Assembly (NCBI GenBank): GCA_003991915.1
Contig: RQTK01000093.1
Location: 608,645-672,644 of the forward strand
Direction: 5' to 3'
Length of the DNA stretch: 64,000 bases
DNA from: Elysia chlorotica
Lineage: Eukaryota; Mollusca; Gastropoda; Plakobranchidae
Positions within the stretch are counted from its first letter, which is position 1; each line of letters opens with the position of its first letter. Shown here piece by piece: positions 1 to 13,464 of the stretch. The notes below the pieces were generated by a model. The model had not been told where the DNA came from, searched no databases, and saw nothing but the letters and a program-made list of their open reading frames with translations. The position numbers were made by a program, and so were the translations under genes.

Positions 1-344
1 CGCACTTTCCATGATAGAATTCTGAAATTGATCATTTCACTTTAAGTATCTAGGTATAATTAGAACATTTTCAATCAATTACTAATTTAACTACTGACAT
101 AAATAATAACAAGCAGGATAAGGAAATGCCAAACACACACACACACACACACAGAGTCAGGATAATGTTATTAAAAATGTACTTAAATAGAACTCGAATA
201 TATGTATAACAAACTTGGACTCAAAGAACTCCCTTCATTCAACGAACACATAAAAATACATGATCTTTCTTCTTTGTCTTTAATAAACTATCTTGGCTCC
301 AACAAACTAATTTTGTATCCAACCAACCAGATGTGCCGAGAAAC

Positions 345-465
345 TTACAAAGTTGCATAACAAACACTCTTAACCCCTGAGGTGCTTTGATCGCCGCCCG
401 AACGGCCATATGGCCAGTCTGGGTTTGGCACGGGTGACTGGGTGTGGTAGTACTGTTCACCTGGT
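345..465 (-). repeat. Dispersed repeat, copy 1 (partner at 30695-30790)
   Basis: Reverse complement of this stretch matches 30695-30790: shared segments include cacacccagtcacccgt, ccagactggc and a GGTTAAG-like end. About 90 bp are alignable with several differences, so both copies are old. No terminal repeats or coding content visible. Confidence 0.55.
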
Positions 466-662
466 TAACTGATGCTCTGAGTGTCATTCAGCTGTTATCG
501 CCAATATTTTTTAATATTATTATAGTTCCTAAAAATATATATTTTTATTACTCTGAGAAGTTAGTTGATTTCACTATCTTGTTTGTTTCAGTTTTTTAAT
601 ATTCGTTTGTTTTTGGTTGTTTGTTTGTTTGTTTTAATATCACTTTCTTTTTCTTTTTTTTC

Positions 663-1235
663 TGAAGATGATCACAAATTAAACTTATTTAATTTTAAAT
701 AGCTGTGGGTATGATATGTTTCATTACGAATCCTTTATTACATGGATCAATATTTCTTCTATCTTGACTGAAAGGGTAATTAATGCGTTTCGCACAGTGT
801 TCTTGCGAACACAGGCCACGACAGACAAAGCTATCAAGAGGCGGTAATGATCAAACATTATCAAGCAAAGCACCGGCCTACTATAAACTCAGTCTATCCA
901 AATATATTCAGTACATTGCAGTCAAATTATGACGGTTTTATTTCTGATCATAGCCTGAATCTCTTAAGAAAGGAAAGGGCTCAGGAAGGAGTAAGGCAAC
1001 CCCCTTACCTCTTAATTTTGGGGAAGGTGGTGATGAAAACCATGCTTTATCTAATTCACATTGGAGTGTCAAATGCTGAGACACAAAGACAGACAGACAC
1101 ACCTATACACTTTTGATGTGAAAATGGCACTGACCACATGGTTGCATGTTGAACTCCATTCTGTTCTGTTCGTGTGACTGTGGGCTTTTCATTGCAATTG
1201 GCTCACTTTTAGTTTTACACTGTCGAGCACTGAGG
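663..1235. repeat. Dispersed element, copy A (partner at 51405-52345)
   Basis: Blocks at 663-760, 795-895, 940-1020 and 1060-1215 all recur near 51.4-52.3 kb at roughly 80-90 percent identity by eye, for example gatgatcacaaattaaactt and gaggcggtaatgatcaaaca. The first two blocks are in the same orientation in both copies and the last two are inverted in the other copy. No coding capacity. Probably a non-autonomous transposon or fragments of one; family not recognised. Confidence 0.6.
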
Positions 1236-1731
1236 ACTGAGGAGACTCGAGAAATCTACTTTTAGTTTCGATTTTGCTTTAACCTTACTTTTTTTTTTCC
1301 TCAATTCATCAACCTACGTTGTTATGTTCTGACTGTATTTTCTGTATCGCGTTTATTTACTTAATATTTTTTGAAAAAATAAATACTGCGTTATTGTCTT
1401 TTATTCTATTTTCGGTCTACGCTTTTTTTTAAATCAAAAACAGTTTTTCATAAACTTGTTTATTATTTTCCTCTACTCGATGAATACTTTATTTACCAAT
1501 GCAAGAAAATAAAAATGTACTGTAGTGTAAGCGACGGATGTTGATTATGTTGGATCGCTTAAAAGTGCAAAAATAAGAAACATCTCAATATATTCCACGT
1601 CCATTACAATGGGAATAATCAGTATGTTTTATTTACACCAGTTGCTAGATGTAGAGTCTACTTACATATTTTGAGCCCCACATGTAGACTAAGACATTAA
1701 ACTGCTACTGATAGGTTAAAGGAACAGCAGA

Positions 1732-4700
1732 ATGGCCACTCGCAGCCTCACAGAAGTGTTCATATTGATGAGAAACAATGCCCTGCAAAGCCGGCATATT
1801 TTCTCTGAACAGGTAGGTCTAAATCTAATGTAGATCCAATCTTATCTAGAATCTAGGTCTAGCTCAACATTCGGATTGTTTTGTATGGTCTGATTACACA
1901 AAATAGGATTATATAGATGGAGAGTAATTGATATGATTCTGTAATGTTCAGGTGAAAATTAAGCAGTAGCAGCAGTAGATAAGTCTCATAAGAAAGCTGT
2001 GTAAACCTTTTTCCTAGATTGTGGTATGGAAGGCCCTAGGCCTAGATGTATGTATACACAAGATCTAGGTATATGATCTCACAACCCAGCTATAGAGGGC
2101 ACTTAGGCAAACCTTTTACACTTCTCACAACACTGTTACACACTAAGTGACTAATGACTAAACACCACAATCTGTAAAACTAAGAAACTAATTCAAATTT
2201 GTTTAAATCTGCAAGTATGATCTACAGGCTACAAATGGTTGTTACAAATGTCATAAATTACAAAATGAGTTAACCATTTTGTAGGACACAGAATTTAAAT
2301 CAGTTTTGTATGCTTTTTAAATATTCATGATTTAGATTTATAAAGGCTGCATAGTTTACTTTTTTTCTTATATATAAATGATAACAAGATGTTTTTAAGG
2401 TACTACCTGTATTTAAACCTACAGATGTAATATTAGTTCTAAATGGACATGTAGGATTACTATACAATCTATACTAACGTTAAAAAAATAAGTTCTGGTT
2501 CTATATGGTGTTTTTGGTTCAGCCTGTGAACAAAAATTTCATTTAATTCAGCAGCAGTCTGTTAGTTCAAATGGGCTTTTCTTGGTTTGTTATTTAAATG
2601 CCATGATATGTTGTTAGATATTATTTTGGACTTATTCGTTAGCATATAATGTTGTTGTAGGGTGTTGTTGTTTTTTTCATAACAAGAAGAAATTTGATGT
2701 AAAGTCAAGAAACATGATTAAGTTAAATCACAATGTTAAAATAAAATCTAGAAATATTTCGTTTTCAGATCCACCTAAACCATTTGGTATTGATCTTGTA
2801 TTTTTTTCTTTCTAAATATTTTTGCAAAACTTTTGGGGGGCTTATAAGATTTTTTATGAACTGTGCACGCTTTGCCAAAATATAATTCATGCTTAGTTCC
2901 ACAGATTTCCAAAAATACATTTTCCCTGTTATTTACTCACAAAAAAAAAATCATTTAAAGTATTTTTGGGAGAAAAAAATTCTTGTTTTTTTTTTATGAT
3001 TGACATTTATGCATGTAATCCTGGGTAAAAGCATGAACAATGATGATTAAATAAATTGACTTAAAGCAGAATAAAAGCATTTTAAAAAAGCAACCATTTT
3101 TAATATTAGATTTGGGGACATTTTCCTTTTTGTCTTTTTTTTCCCCGCTTTTTTGACTCACATTTTTATGCAGCCCTGCTTTTTTCAGAGGTGAATCACC
3201 AATTTCTGCCCATCTTTTCTATGCCTGTGAATTTTCTGTGCACATGTTCTTCTTGCATTAGAAGATGTTTTTACAGCCATTAGTTTGGACATTGACCTTA
3301 GTTCATAGTATCTTTTCTATTTCCTCTGGTTCTTTTTTTCTTGGTGGAGGGTTTAATTTTAATAATCCTCATGTTGAATATTTGTTTAAACTATTGCACC
3401 TTTCATATACGCAAAAATTATAATACACTTCTTATTGTTCAGATATTCAAGAAAAGACAATCATATTATTTCTCAGGCTTTGATCTAGATTTTGAAACAG
3501 AAATAACCTGTAACCTAGATCTGAGTTGTTTCATTTGCTAATTTTTAAAACTGACAACTAATAGGAAATACATTAATGAGCAATAGAAAATAACATCCTG
3601 TTATTTGAATTGTCTTGTGCTACGACTAGGCTATCTCCCTACCATCTGATTAAACTGTCTTAAACAGTATTGTCCAGTGTGTCGTGCATTCATATTTTTA
3701 TTTATATGTTATTTAAATGATTTTCATTATTTTCTGAAACACAATTAATGTTTATCTGCAAGGTAAAGCTGTATACTTTGAGCGTAATGAAAATAATAAT
3801 GATAATAGTAACATTATTTAGTTCCACATGGTTTTTTTGAGGAAGAAGAATATTATATTATACAAAGAAAAACCATGGAAAGAAAGTTTTAATTTCCTAG
3901 GTGAAATCAAAGCGTATCATTCTATATAGTACTGTAACTTTATTCCATTTGTGTGTTTCCAGACCCACGATGATCGCACATCGCTTATCACCAGCGCCCA
4001 CCTGGACCCAGAGCTGGGACTTGCCTCGACTCGCTCGGGCTCCCTGCCGCCAGAATGGTAACCATATTTCCGCACTCAACAATACACACTCAAGAGATAA
4101 TCAGTATATATCATAATTTTTCTCAGTGTTAGGAATAAGATGTACAGTGGAATCCATGTAAGATTACATTTTTATGTTATATGGCGTTTTTTTTTTTATT
4201 TCATCTGAACCCTTTGAAAAGTCTTTTTAATATGTTATTCTCTATATTTGTGTAATATTTAAATTTAAAAAGAATATTCTGGTAACCAGCATTGACTTTT
4301 ACCAGACTATGTTGTGTGTAGAAACACGGACATGTCTCTCTACAACAGAGTGAAGTCTTTTAAGTTGTGTTGTGTTGTATTTTTTCCCTAGGATTGACAA
4401 GCTCACGGAGATACAGTTTGAGTTCACCAGGTTGAAAGAAAAAAGTAAGTGAGGCTCACTGTGCCATTTCAATCCAGAAATAAATGTTTTAACCAAATAG
4501 TTAGAATAATAATTGTGACCGGCTGAGACAGGAGTCATGGTATCCCCGCCCTGTCTTGTGTGTGGCAGCACATAAAATTCTCAGATGTCCGTCTTGGGGC
4601 CCGTCCTCAATATAGCCTATATAATGTTGATGTTGGACGTTAAACCAACCCAGCCCCCCCTACCCCCTTCCTTAGAATAATAATAATAAAAGGCTGAAAT

Positions 4701-6644
4701 AGTCGTTAGCTCACATTTTACCACTTGAGAAAACAAGTTCCTAAATAGTGTTCAAGTGATGTGTTTTTGCTTTTATATTCAGATTAATCATAACAGTCAT
4801 AAGTCTTGATATAAGTCACATGTACATTGATTCTTGAAAACAGCTTTTGCCGCTGAAGGATATTTCATTGATAGAATAGACTTAGTGGCCTTTTCTATTC
4901 AATGTTAATCACATGCCAACTACTGACTAAAAGAATTTCTCATTTTTAAACAGATATTAACTATTCTAACTTTGCTTCAGTGAAAGAACTGTCGTCGCTG
5001 CATGACAAGCACTTGAACCGACCCACGATGGATGACAGCGTGGACGAGGAGCACGAAATAGAAATTAGAACGCAGCAGATAACGCAGGTATGGGGAGAAA
5101 GCTATGGAAGCCGAGACTATTGAGTTTTTAAAAATTTGATAGGACACATCTTGTTAAAGAATAGAGGGAGAAGGAGAAAAAATCTATCGTGTGAAATAAT
5201 AAAATACTACCTTTTTGTATCCCGCATATAAATGTTTCTAGATTTCACCTTCAAAATTTATTTTAATTTTTTTTAATGTAAATATAAAAGAAAATAATGA
5301 ATGTTTAAATCATTTTAAGAACAACTTATTGAATTGGGCTCCTTTTTTCTCATTTCATGGGCAATTTGTTTGTCAGAGAATTATTTGTATTCCGAAATGT
5401 TGGGTAATTTTATCTCCATAAATTACATATTGTTTTTTGTTTTGCTGATTTAATTTCATTACCTTTCGTCCATGTTGCACTTACATTAGTTTAGGTAGAT
5501 ATATTAAATGATAAATGTTGCTTTGCAAGCTTTTTTTCTTTTTGTTTTCCTTTTTTTTTAAATAAGAATTTTTTTAATTTTTATAAATAATTGTAGATTC
5601 TACTTATAATTATATCATAATTATATTTTTGTAAATTCCACATGCCTCTGAAAATGAGATCGATGATTTTTAACAATTGATACAACGTTGTGATATTCTA
5701 GTCGGCTGATATGACATTCTTGAGAACTAATTGGTTCTCTATAATATTCAGTCTGATTCTCCTCCGCCAGATGTTCTCTCACTGTCAGCGGCTCGTGCAA
5801 CAAATCAACAACCAGAGCCAGCGCGGCACGCTGCATGAGCAGAAACTTTCCCACAACATTGTGGCGTCGGTGGCTCGCACGATGCAGGAGTTGTCCATCA
5901 ACTTCCGAAAGAGCCAGTCCGTTTATCTTAGGAGTGAGTGTTTCCGTGGAGTGTTTTTATTCTGCCTTTTTTTTCTGTAAGCAGAATAAACAAAAACTTC
6001 TTCTAATTAAATATTTTGGATTGTTTGGAATAGTACTTTTGGTGCAAAACTTATGCGCTTTTTTACAGTTGTTTAAGTGATTCAAGGCCTAATGTTTAAC
6101 TGATGCATGTTTTAGACGATTGAAATGTCAAACCGTATCCAGTGGGGATCTATGGATGATGAAATAAAGTATATATTTATTGCAGGTTGTTTTTTTTTAT
6201 TATTATTAATTATGGTTGAATGAATCTACAGTTTTTTCTCAGCTTTTTTACATAATTTTTATGATCTTGGAATGGCAGAATACATGTATTTTTTTTTCTA
6301 ACAGAAATCAAAAGTAGGGAAGAAAGATCTCAGCAGTATTTTGGAACCAACCTTCACTCTGACTCCAACTTGTTTGAGGGCATGAATGATGAGCCAGACA
6401 TCACATATGATAAAGTAAGTTGGGCTAGCACTCTGCTGCCAATGTAGCTGGGAAAGCTGCATTAGCTTGTAGATAAGTCAGGCTTTCATACTTTTGTTGC
6501 AGTTGGAAATATACATTTAATGAACTTATGCTACAGAATCTTAGGCTTTACATTGTAAAATTCTATCTCTCATGTGCTAAAGGTTTATTGTTATTGGGTT
6601 TTTAAAAGTACGGGTTGTCTTTGACAAACTGTAATGTTATTGAC

Positions 6645-6679
<35 letters not shown>

Positions 6680-6995
6680 GGGGGGGGGGGGTTGTATGCT
6701 TTCTGACCTCACATTTTTGCCTGGTCTTGGTTTTTTGAAGAGTTTTCTTTAGTCTTTATATTCCTATCAGTTTGAGTTTAACGTACATGATGTAATTGTT
6801 TTGTCTTGTCCAGGGCTTCACGTCGGCTCAGATGCAGTTGGTGGAAGACAACTCTTCGTTTGTTCAGAATCGAGAGAAGGAAGTAGCGGCCATTGTGAGA
6901 TCTATAACAGATCTAAACGACATTTTCAAAGACTTGTCAGCAATGATTGTTGACCAAGTAAATATTGTCTTTAAAACTATTTCATTTTTTGCCGT

Positions 6996-7063
<68 letters not shown>

Positions 7064-8195
7064 TGTGAACATTATAAGTCCTGATGTACAGAGCTCTAGA
7101 GATTATCCCGTACAGTTCCAACACCCCTTTCCCAATAGACTACGTTCATGCACCTCACATCCCCTATTTACAGTGCTAGAATTCAACCATATTCAAAGAT
7201 TCAATAAAAACAGTTTTCATACCAGTGTATGCATTTCCCTTCTGTTTCTTACAATTTTAGATCAGGCTGATGACGAGTATTACTTTTTGTTGAGGACTGT
7301 TTTTTAGCAGATCACCACACGTTATTCAGATTGTCTTAAGAAGAAATTCAGATTATTTTTACAGAATCATTTAGATTTTCTGTTTCTGGCAAATCTGTTA
7401 ATATAGTATGCAACCTGCTTTTTTTTTTTGTTAGTCTGATGAAGCCAATAAAGGTGAAACATTTTTATGTATTTTTGTAACCTTTAGTTATGTTTTTTTA
7501 AAATCATGTCCTTCAGTTAAGTTGTACATATTTCTCTTTTCATCATGACTAGTATACTACCTTTATTTCTTGCACACATGCATCCACTAGGGTCCTAGCA
7601 ATTGAGTAGGTGTACTCTCAAGTGTTGTGCTATTGTTTCCACGTCAGGCAAATTCATACCATACCTAGTCTATATATTTTTTCTTCATTTCTTAGAAATT
7701 TACAACCAGCATCAAGTCTAGGGCTCTCTTTAGCCAAATCCTAAATTTGGTTATCTATTGATTTCACTGTCAAAATATTCTCTCTAGACATTTATTGAGA
7801 AGGATTTCTTTTCAACTATTAGTAAGCAAATAAATCTTTTTTTTTTTCATTTTTCTCACTTTGCATCACAATTAAAATCTTTTAAAAATGTATAAGGACG
7901 GTACATACAATTGATGTTACTTTGAGGCAAAATTTTAGGTTGGTTTATTTGAGCATGGATTATTCGATTGGTATGTACAATAATATATATTATTATTTCC
8001 TCCCTCAATTAGGGCACCATTCTCGATCGGATTGACTTCAACATTGACAATGCGGCCACCACCACCGAAAAAGGCCTGGTTCAACTGCAGAAGGCAGAGA
8101 AATACCAGAAAAAGAACCGCAAGATGATGTTCATTTTAGTCCTTGCTGTCATCATCATCCTACTCCTCATTATCCTCATTGCTGTGAAAAGCTAG
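1732..8195 (+). CDS. STX16: Syntaxin-16, Qa-SNARE of the trans-Golgi network/early endosome (eight coding exons, complete)
   Basis: Exons: 1732-1812, 3963-4057, 4392-4444, 4981-5087, 5771-5933, 6305-6414, 6814-6957, 8013-8195. All have GT-AG borders and consistent phases, and join to 311 residues (human about 325). The start [16 protein letters not shown] matches the family's conserved N-terminal peptide, known to bind the SM protein Vps45. Residues about 65-195 form the three-helix Habc region, including the family hallmark [10 protein letters not shown]. The SNARE motif covers about 221-281, with the zero-layer glutamine Q251 at the exon 7 end. A single C-terminal membrane anchor covers about 289-309 and ends KS*. 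The family mediates retrograde endosome-to-TGN fusion as a tail-anchored Golgi protein. Compared with human STX16 the alternative segment after residue 27 is absent; exon 1 joins directly to THDDR. Identity is sure; unannotated alternative exons in the 2.1 kb first intron are possible. Confidence 0.95.
4516..4650 (+). mobile_element. tRNA-related SINE, 5'-truncated copy in syntaxin-16 intron 3
   Basis: Contains the body of the SINE seen complete at 36224-36471: gagacaggagtcatggtatc, the ccctgtc..gtgtggcagc block, and the tail ending in gttaaacc. The tRNA-like head is missing. It lies about 70 bp past the donor of exon 3 and has no effect on splicing that can be seen. Confidence 0.7.
6642..6692 (+). 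repeat. Poly(T) followed by poly(G) homopolymer
   Basis: Thirty or more T followed by about 13 G in syntaxin-16 intron 6. Exact lengths are unreliable in assemblies. Confidence 0.9.
6998..7060 (+). repeat. (GA)n microsatellite
   Basis: Uninterrupted GA run of about 63 bp starting 40 bp past the donor of syntaxin-16 exon 7. Confidence 0.95.
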
Positions 8196-11100
8196 TATTA
8201 GTTTCATGTGCACAACGTTTCATTTTATTAATTTATTGAATTAACCGTAGATGGTGTCATGTCTGTGTTTCTCAGGACTTACAAACTAGAGGAATAGATT
8301 GAAACGAGGAAAAGTTCATTATTGACTCTTTGTGAAAATTCTGTCATGGACAAAGCTACTTGATGATTCATATTTACAAGAGTTTTACAACGACTAATTC
8401 TTTAGCCCTCTCTTTCCACAATGATACAGGGAAAAAAAAATATAAAAAAAAAATAATTATACCTCTCAATTTTTTTTTCTTTCTTTCAAGATAGTTGGTG
8501 TTGAAATCTAAGAACAGTATATTTAAATAGTGAAAGAGTTTTCATTATCGTAACTATTTTTATCATCTCTGTCAAGGAAACTATCTCACTCAGCCATATT
8601 TTTGTATGATATGAATAACATTGCATTTCTACTAATTTTTTACATTCCAATCCGCATGCTGCTTTTGTTGATAAAACATCTCACACACCGGTAATATCAC
8701 CAACAATTCATAAACGTTTTCCGAGGGGTGGGGCGGTTGTTTTGTTCATCTAAAATGTAGATGGATAGTTATTGTAAACAGATGGAAGAATACTGAGCTG
8801 TGAGGAATGATCAACTTTGTTGGAATTTCCACTAAGTTTGATTTCTTCAGTTTCACTTTAGGCATTCTTAAATTAAAAGTATGCTCGTCTAGTTTTCAGG
8901 ACTTTTTACCTAAATCCCAGTATTCCCTGTTGATGCACGGTTTTGATCTGAATTAGTATGAAATGGTGGTTTCCTCAGTGAATACCAGCTTCGAAAACGG
9001 TTAAAGATATTATTTCAAATATCAAAACTGTTTTTGGTTTGATTTTTGTTGGAGATGGAATTCCTGATTTTACCATATCGTTCACGAGCCTGTTATGAGA
9101 TTAGAGAGATTAGATTTTTTAGTCCAGTGAACAGTTGCTGCTCTGTGATGAAAGCAGCTCTCCCAACTTCCATGCAAATTATCCATGTATAGATTTTTTT
9201 TTTTTTGACTTTGACTCGCATGTTTGTTGTTTGTTCTTTTTTTATTTTTATTTAATCTGTTTCATTTTTTGTCTCTATTTATTTTTATTTTTATTGCCCC
9301 CCCCCCCTTTTTTTTACCGCTAGTTTTCACACAACATCCTTTTGCAATGTAGAGGGTTTTGTGGTTTTGAGCATTGGTAAGTTCTACCAAGTGCTGTAAG
9401 TGCAATAGTATGAGTTGTGTGTAATTGAGTTTGATGTGTGTCTGTGTTGTGACGAAACTTCCCTCCGTTTAGTTTCTAGGCTATTCAACTGCAGGAAGAA
9501 CAGCCTCATGTATTTGCCGTTAAATACAACACAGTCATGTAATGTACAAACATTTTGTAGGTGATGTAGTTGAAGAGGGTTTGTTACTTTCCATGATTAT
9601 AAAAACGTTTTCTGTACCATAAACATAACAAAATGTGATATTATATTTATGTCTGTTTTTAATTCATTGTTGTAGGGTTTTTTTTTTGGCTTTTCGAAAT
9701 TTGAAACCATTAAAGTTTTTTGGGAAGAGTAAGGGAGGGGATGCCTTTTTTTTTTTTTTTTTTTTTTGTAAAATTTCTCTCTGGTAGAATTATGCATTCC
9801 TGGAGACAACTAGTTTTATATGAATGAGCATTGTGTACATTATTCACGTTGTACATCTTTGTCAAAATGTGTGTGAATTACTTAAAGTTCATGACAAATA
9901 CTGACAAGATTTTACTGCCTGTCATGTAAAAGAGTAAGTTACTCCTGTTGTCTATTTATGTATGACTTCTACTAGATGCTTGTTTCATCCTTATATATAC
10001 TCAAGTAATCCAAGCACGGGGCCATTCAAAAGGTTACAGTGTCCTAACCAAAATCTAAGCAAATTTCCATCAATTGCAGTGGGAACGATTCATAACAGGA
10101 CCTGATTATATATAACATATGACAGGGACCTTGAGGTAACAGTGTTAGTTTGATCTACACTTTGTTTCTAATGAAAAGTGTTATTTACAACAGGGGTGAA
10201 AGGGGTGGCATTGGCTTTAGCCAGCTGGCTCTTACTTGGACCTTTTTCTTAAACGTTTAAAGATATAGGTAAACTTCTTCAAGGCCTCAGACCCATGGTG
10301 CAATTGGTCTACTAAAATCATTCCTAGTATCTTCTTTAATTTCTGATTGAAAAGGGATGTGCTGTGGCACAGCATGTTTGTTCTATCAAATTTCTGCTGC
10401 GTGGTGGCAGGCTGAGGAGACAGTTTGGACCCCCTCCTGCAAGATTGTGACAGTAAAACGTATTTAAATTCTTACTACGTAAATTGACTTGTATTGTGTG
10501 AGATCATTTGTATTATTACTACACATGTGCCTGGTCTTTTCAAAACATCTATCATGAATATTGTAAGTATATTTCTATGTGATTTTGACTTTGTGAAGTT
10601 TGGGATATAACTAAATGTGGTAGTGATAACTTTTTTATTTTAACAAGTTTAAATGTTCTCCCTTAAGTTTTATACTGATAAAGGTCTGTGACCTTCGACT
10701 ACCTACAACGTTACAATGAAGTTCTCTTCAACACACCCAAAATGCATTTGTCGTGTAATGAATATTTAAATATGACTTATCACCCTTCATGCATAGCTGA
10801 CAGATCAAATGAAATCACCGGATAGGTTTGTTTTTATGAACTCTTTATATTCACTAAAAAGAGAAAAAGATTTTTGGTTAACCAAGATTGGAGCCGATAC
10901 TTGACTATTGCATGCGATTAAAGACACTGGACCGTGATGATTTTTCTCCAAGGGCTCTCACCCTTAAACTGAATAAATGAAAGTAACCATAGCCGTCTAA
11001 CTAAGTCAGCTGTAAACTAAGCTGTGGTAGAGCTTCCCAGCGAGGCTAGCACTGCCTTGTTAAGTTGTTCTCACTCTATCTCAAGTTATAAACAAATTTT

Positions 11101-12410
11101 TTTCTAACCTATAAGTTGATAAGCGTGAATGTTATACTATTGTGTATTTCTGGTAGGCTGAGATGAAGAAAATGGTGTGTTAATAGATTAAAGGTATATA
11201 ATTGTATGGTCTTTGAGTTGCACATTATGTGGGGTTTGGTTTCTATAATTGTATTTGAATTAGATAGATAAGATATGTGGATCTATGCTATTCTCAAAGG
11301 GTTTTTTTTTAAGCTGATTTGACAGCTTCTTTTTTTTTCTTCTTAAAAACTAGTTTTATGAAATTATATCGTTCCATGAAAGAAACAAAAACGCATTCAA
11401 TGCAAAAAGGATTTTATATAATACCAGAGCTGTGAGCAATTTGTGTGTGTGTGTGTGTAGGTGACTAGAACAATTCCATGTATCCGTATTTAGCATACTT
11501 TTTCTGACTGCTTGATTCAAAGCTCTAATCAATATAACTTCCCCTGTGACATCCTGATTAAGAAGTATTGAGCTTGTAATTCTTGGGCCAGTAAAGCAGA
11601 GGTTAGAAATCATGTAGAAGATACATAACATCAATCAGAGAATGATATAAAAGGCATAACATGTTCTTTATTGTGAAAAAATTTTTTCTCTGTGAATGAT
11701 TTTTACCTGTTGTGTTATGAAAATCCTAGTCAAGTTTGTGTATTGGAATAAACATGATTTGTTTTTTTTTCTGTGGTTCAACTGCAGTGTCTATTAATGA
11801 TTTGATGATTGTTATGAAGAATTTATTTGGCTTGAAATTTTTAGTGATAATTTACCAATTGTTTTGCCATTGTCACTTTGTAACGTAAAGATATAATAGA
11901 GATCTTTTCGGGTGTAAACAGGTATATTTATTTATAGCTAGGCCTATATATGTTTTTGTCAAATGTACGTTATTGGAAATATTTGTAACCAGTAGATTAT
12001 GAGTTAATGATAATTATATTTCATTTGCAAGTATTTTATGTGTAGATGTTTGTGACATGATTTTTGAATGAATGCTGCACGTTTTTATGAAAACCAGAAA
12101 GTGTGAGAGCCAGGTACATTTTTTGTTTTGTATTATAATGTACTTGATTTGGAGAAAGAGACTTGCTTTTTTATGTGGATATATCTTGTCCGCTTGTTTT
12201 GAATTTTGTTTGATTTTGCCATCATGGCTGTCAATTAAAGATATGATCAATGCAGTTCTAGTTTTGTTTGCTTTTTTACAAGGTCAAAATAAAAAATGTG
12301 TGTTGAATGTCAGAGTATTTGTTTCATCTGATTCTTATGAAAATTGAAATCATAACTGAGAAAAGACGATAGGGAGGGAGTGGGGAATAGTTTCGGTTCT
12401 ACCCATCCTG
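8196..12410 (+). other. Syntaxin-16 3' region, probably long 3' UTR
   Basis: AT-rich and T-rich, no further gene. AATAAA hexamers occur at 10972-10977, 11747-11752 (followed by a T-rich stretch) and 12288-12293 (followed by GT-rich sequence). Any of these could be the poly(A) signal; none can be preferred without transcripts. Short CT and T homopolymers are scattered through it. Confidence 0.45.
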
Positions 12411-12893
12411 AAGCAATGTGTCAAGTAGCATATCCATCCTGAAGCAATGTGTCAAGTAGCATATCCATCCTGAAGCAATGTGTCAAGTAGCATCCATCCT
12501 GAAGCAATGTGTCAAGTAGCATATCCATCCTGAAGCAATGTGTCAAGTAGCCTATCCATCCTGAAGCAATGTGTCAAGTAGCATATCCATCCTGAAGCAA
12601 TGTGTCAAGTAGCATATCCATCCTGAAGCAATGTGTCAAGTAGCCTATCCATGCTGAAGCAATGTGTCAAGTAGCTATCCATCCTGAAGCAATGTGTCAA
12701 GTAGCATATCCATCCTGAAGCAATGTGTCAAGTAGCCTATCCATCCTGAAGCAATGTGTCAAGGAGCATATCCATCCTGAAGCAATGTGTCAAGGAGCAT
12801 ATCCATCCTGAAGCAATGTGTCAAGGAGCATATCCATCCTGAAGCAATGTGTCAAGGAGCATATCCATCCTGAAGCAATGTGTCAAGGAGTCT
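12411..12893 (+). repeat. 31-bp minisatellite, about 16 copies
   Basis: Unit starts ccatcctgaagcaatgtgtc. Most units read tcaagtagcatat; variants end in agcctat, and one unit is two bases shorter. The last five units all carry tcaaggag instead of tcaagtag, showing local homogenisation at the right end. No coding role. Confidence 0.95.
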
Positions 12894-13314
12894 CCACTCC
12901 TACGCGACATAAGTATTGTTAATTCACAATCATAAATATAATTATCATTTTGTGTTCAATTCTTTACGCTGCATACGACAGTCCACAGGATTCCGTATCT
13001 AGGGGCTTCAATCAGCTGTGATAAGCGGTTTTCAGATACAATGTCTCTAAGATCCAAAACAGCAAACAGCAACAATCAGGTATTGTGGGGAACTGGTAGC
13101 CTATCTAAGGTAAGCATAAGTATGCAGTCGCAATATGAATGATGTTCCAACGATACTTGCAGAGCCTGTACCGTACTATGGTGTAGGACGACGATAAAGT
13201 GTCAGTCACTGAGACCAACACAAGCATTGATCCTATAGATAAGGAAAGCTTGACCACTGACCATGAAACACTACATACCACAGGTCATAGAGGGAGTCAT
13301 ATTATTACATGTAC

Positions 13315-13318
13315 TAGC

Positions 13319-13371
<53 letters not shown>

Positions 13372-13379
13372 TGGTAGTG

Positions 13380-13419
<40 letters not shown>

Positions 13420-13430
13420 CAGTGGCAGTG

Positions 13431-13464
<34 letters not shown>

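Larger units (their letters stand above)
1..1731. other. Upstream flank of syntaxin-16; no gene seen
   Basis: AT-rich DNA with a short CA run (about 135-153), a dispersed repeat copy (about 345-465) and a larger repeat (about 663-1235). No convincing exon was found. The syntaxin-16 promoter and any non-coding first exon should lie in the last few hundred bases, but no TATA box or initiator can be assigned. Confidence 0.5.
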
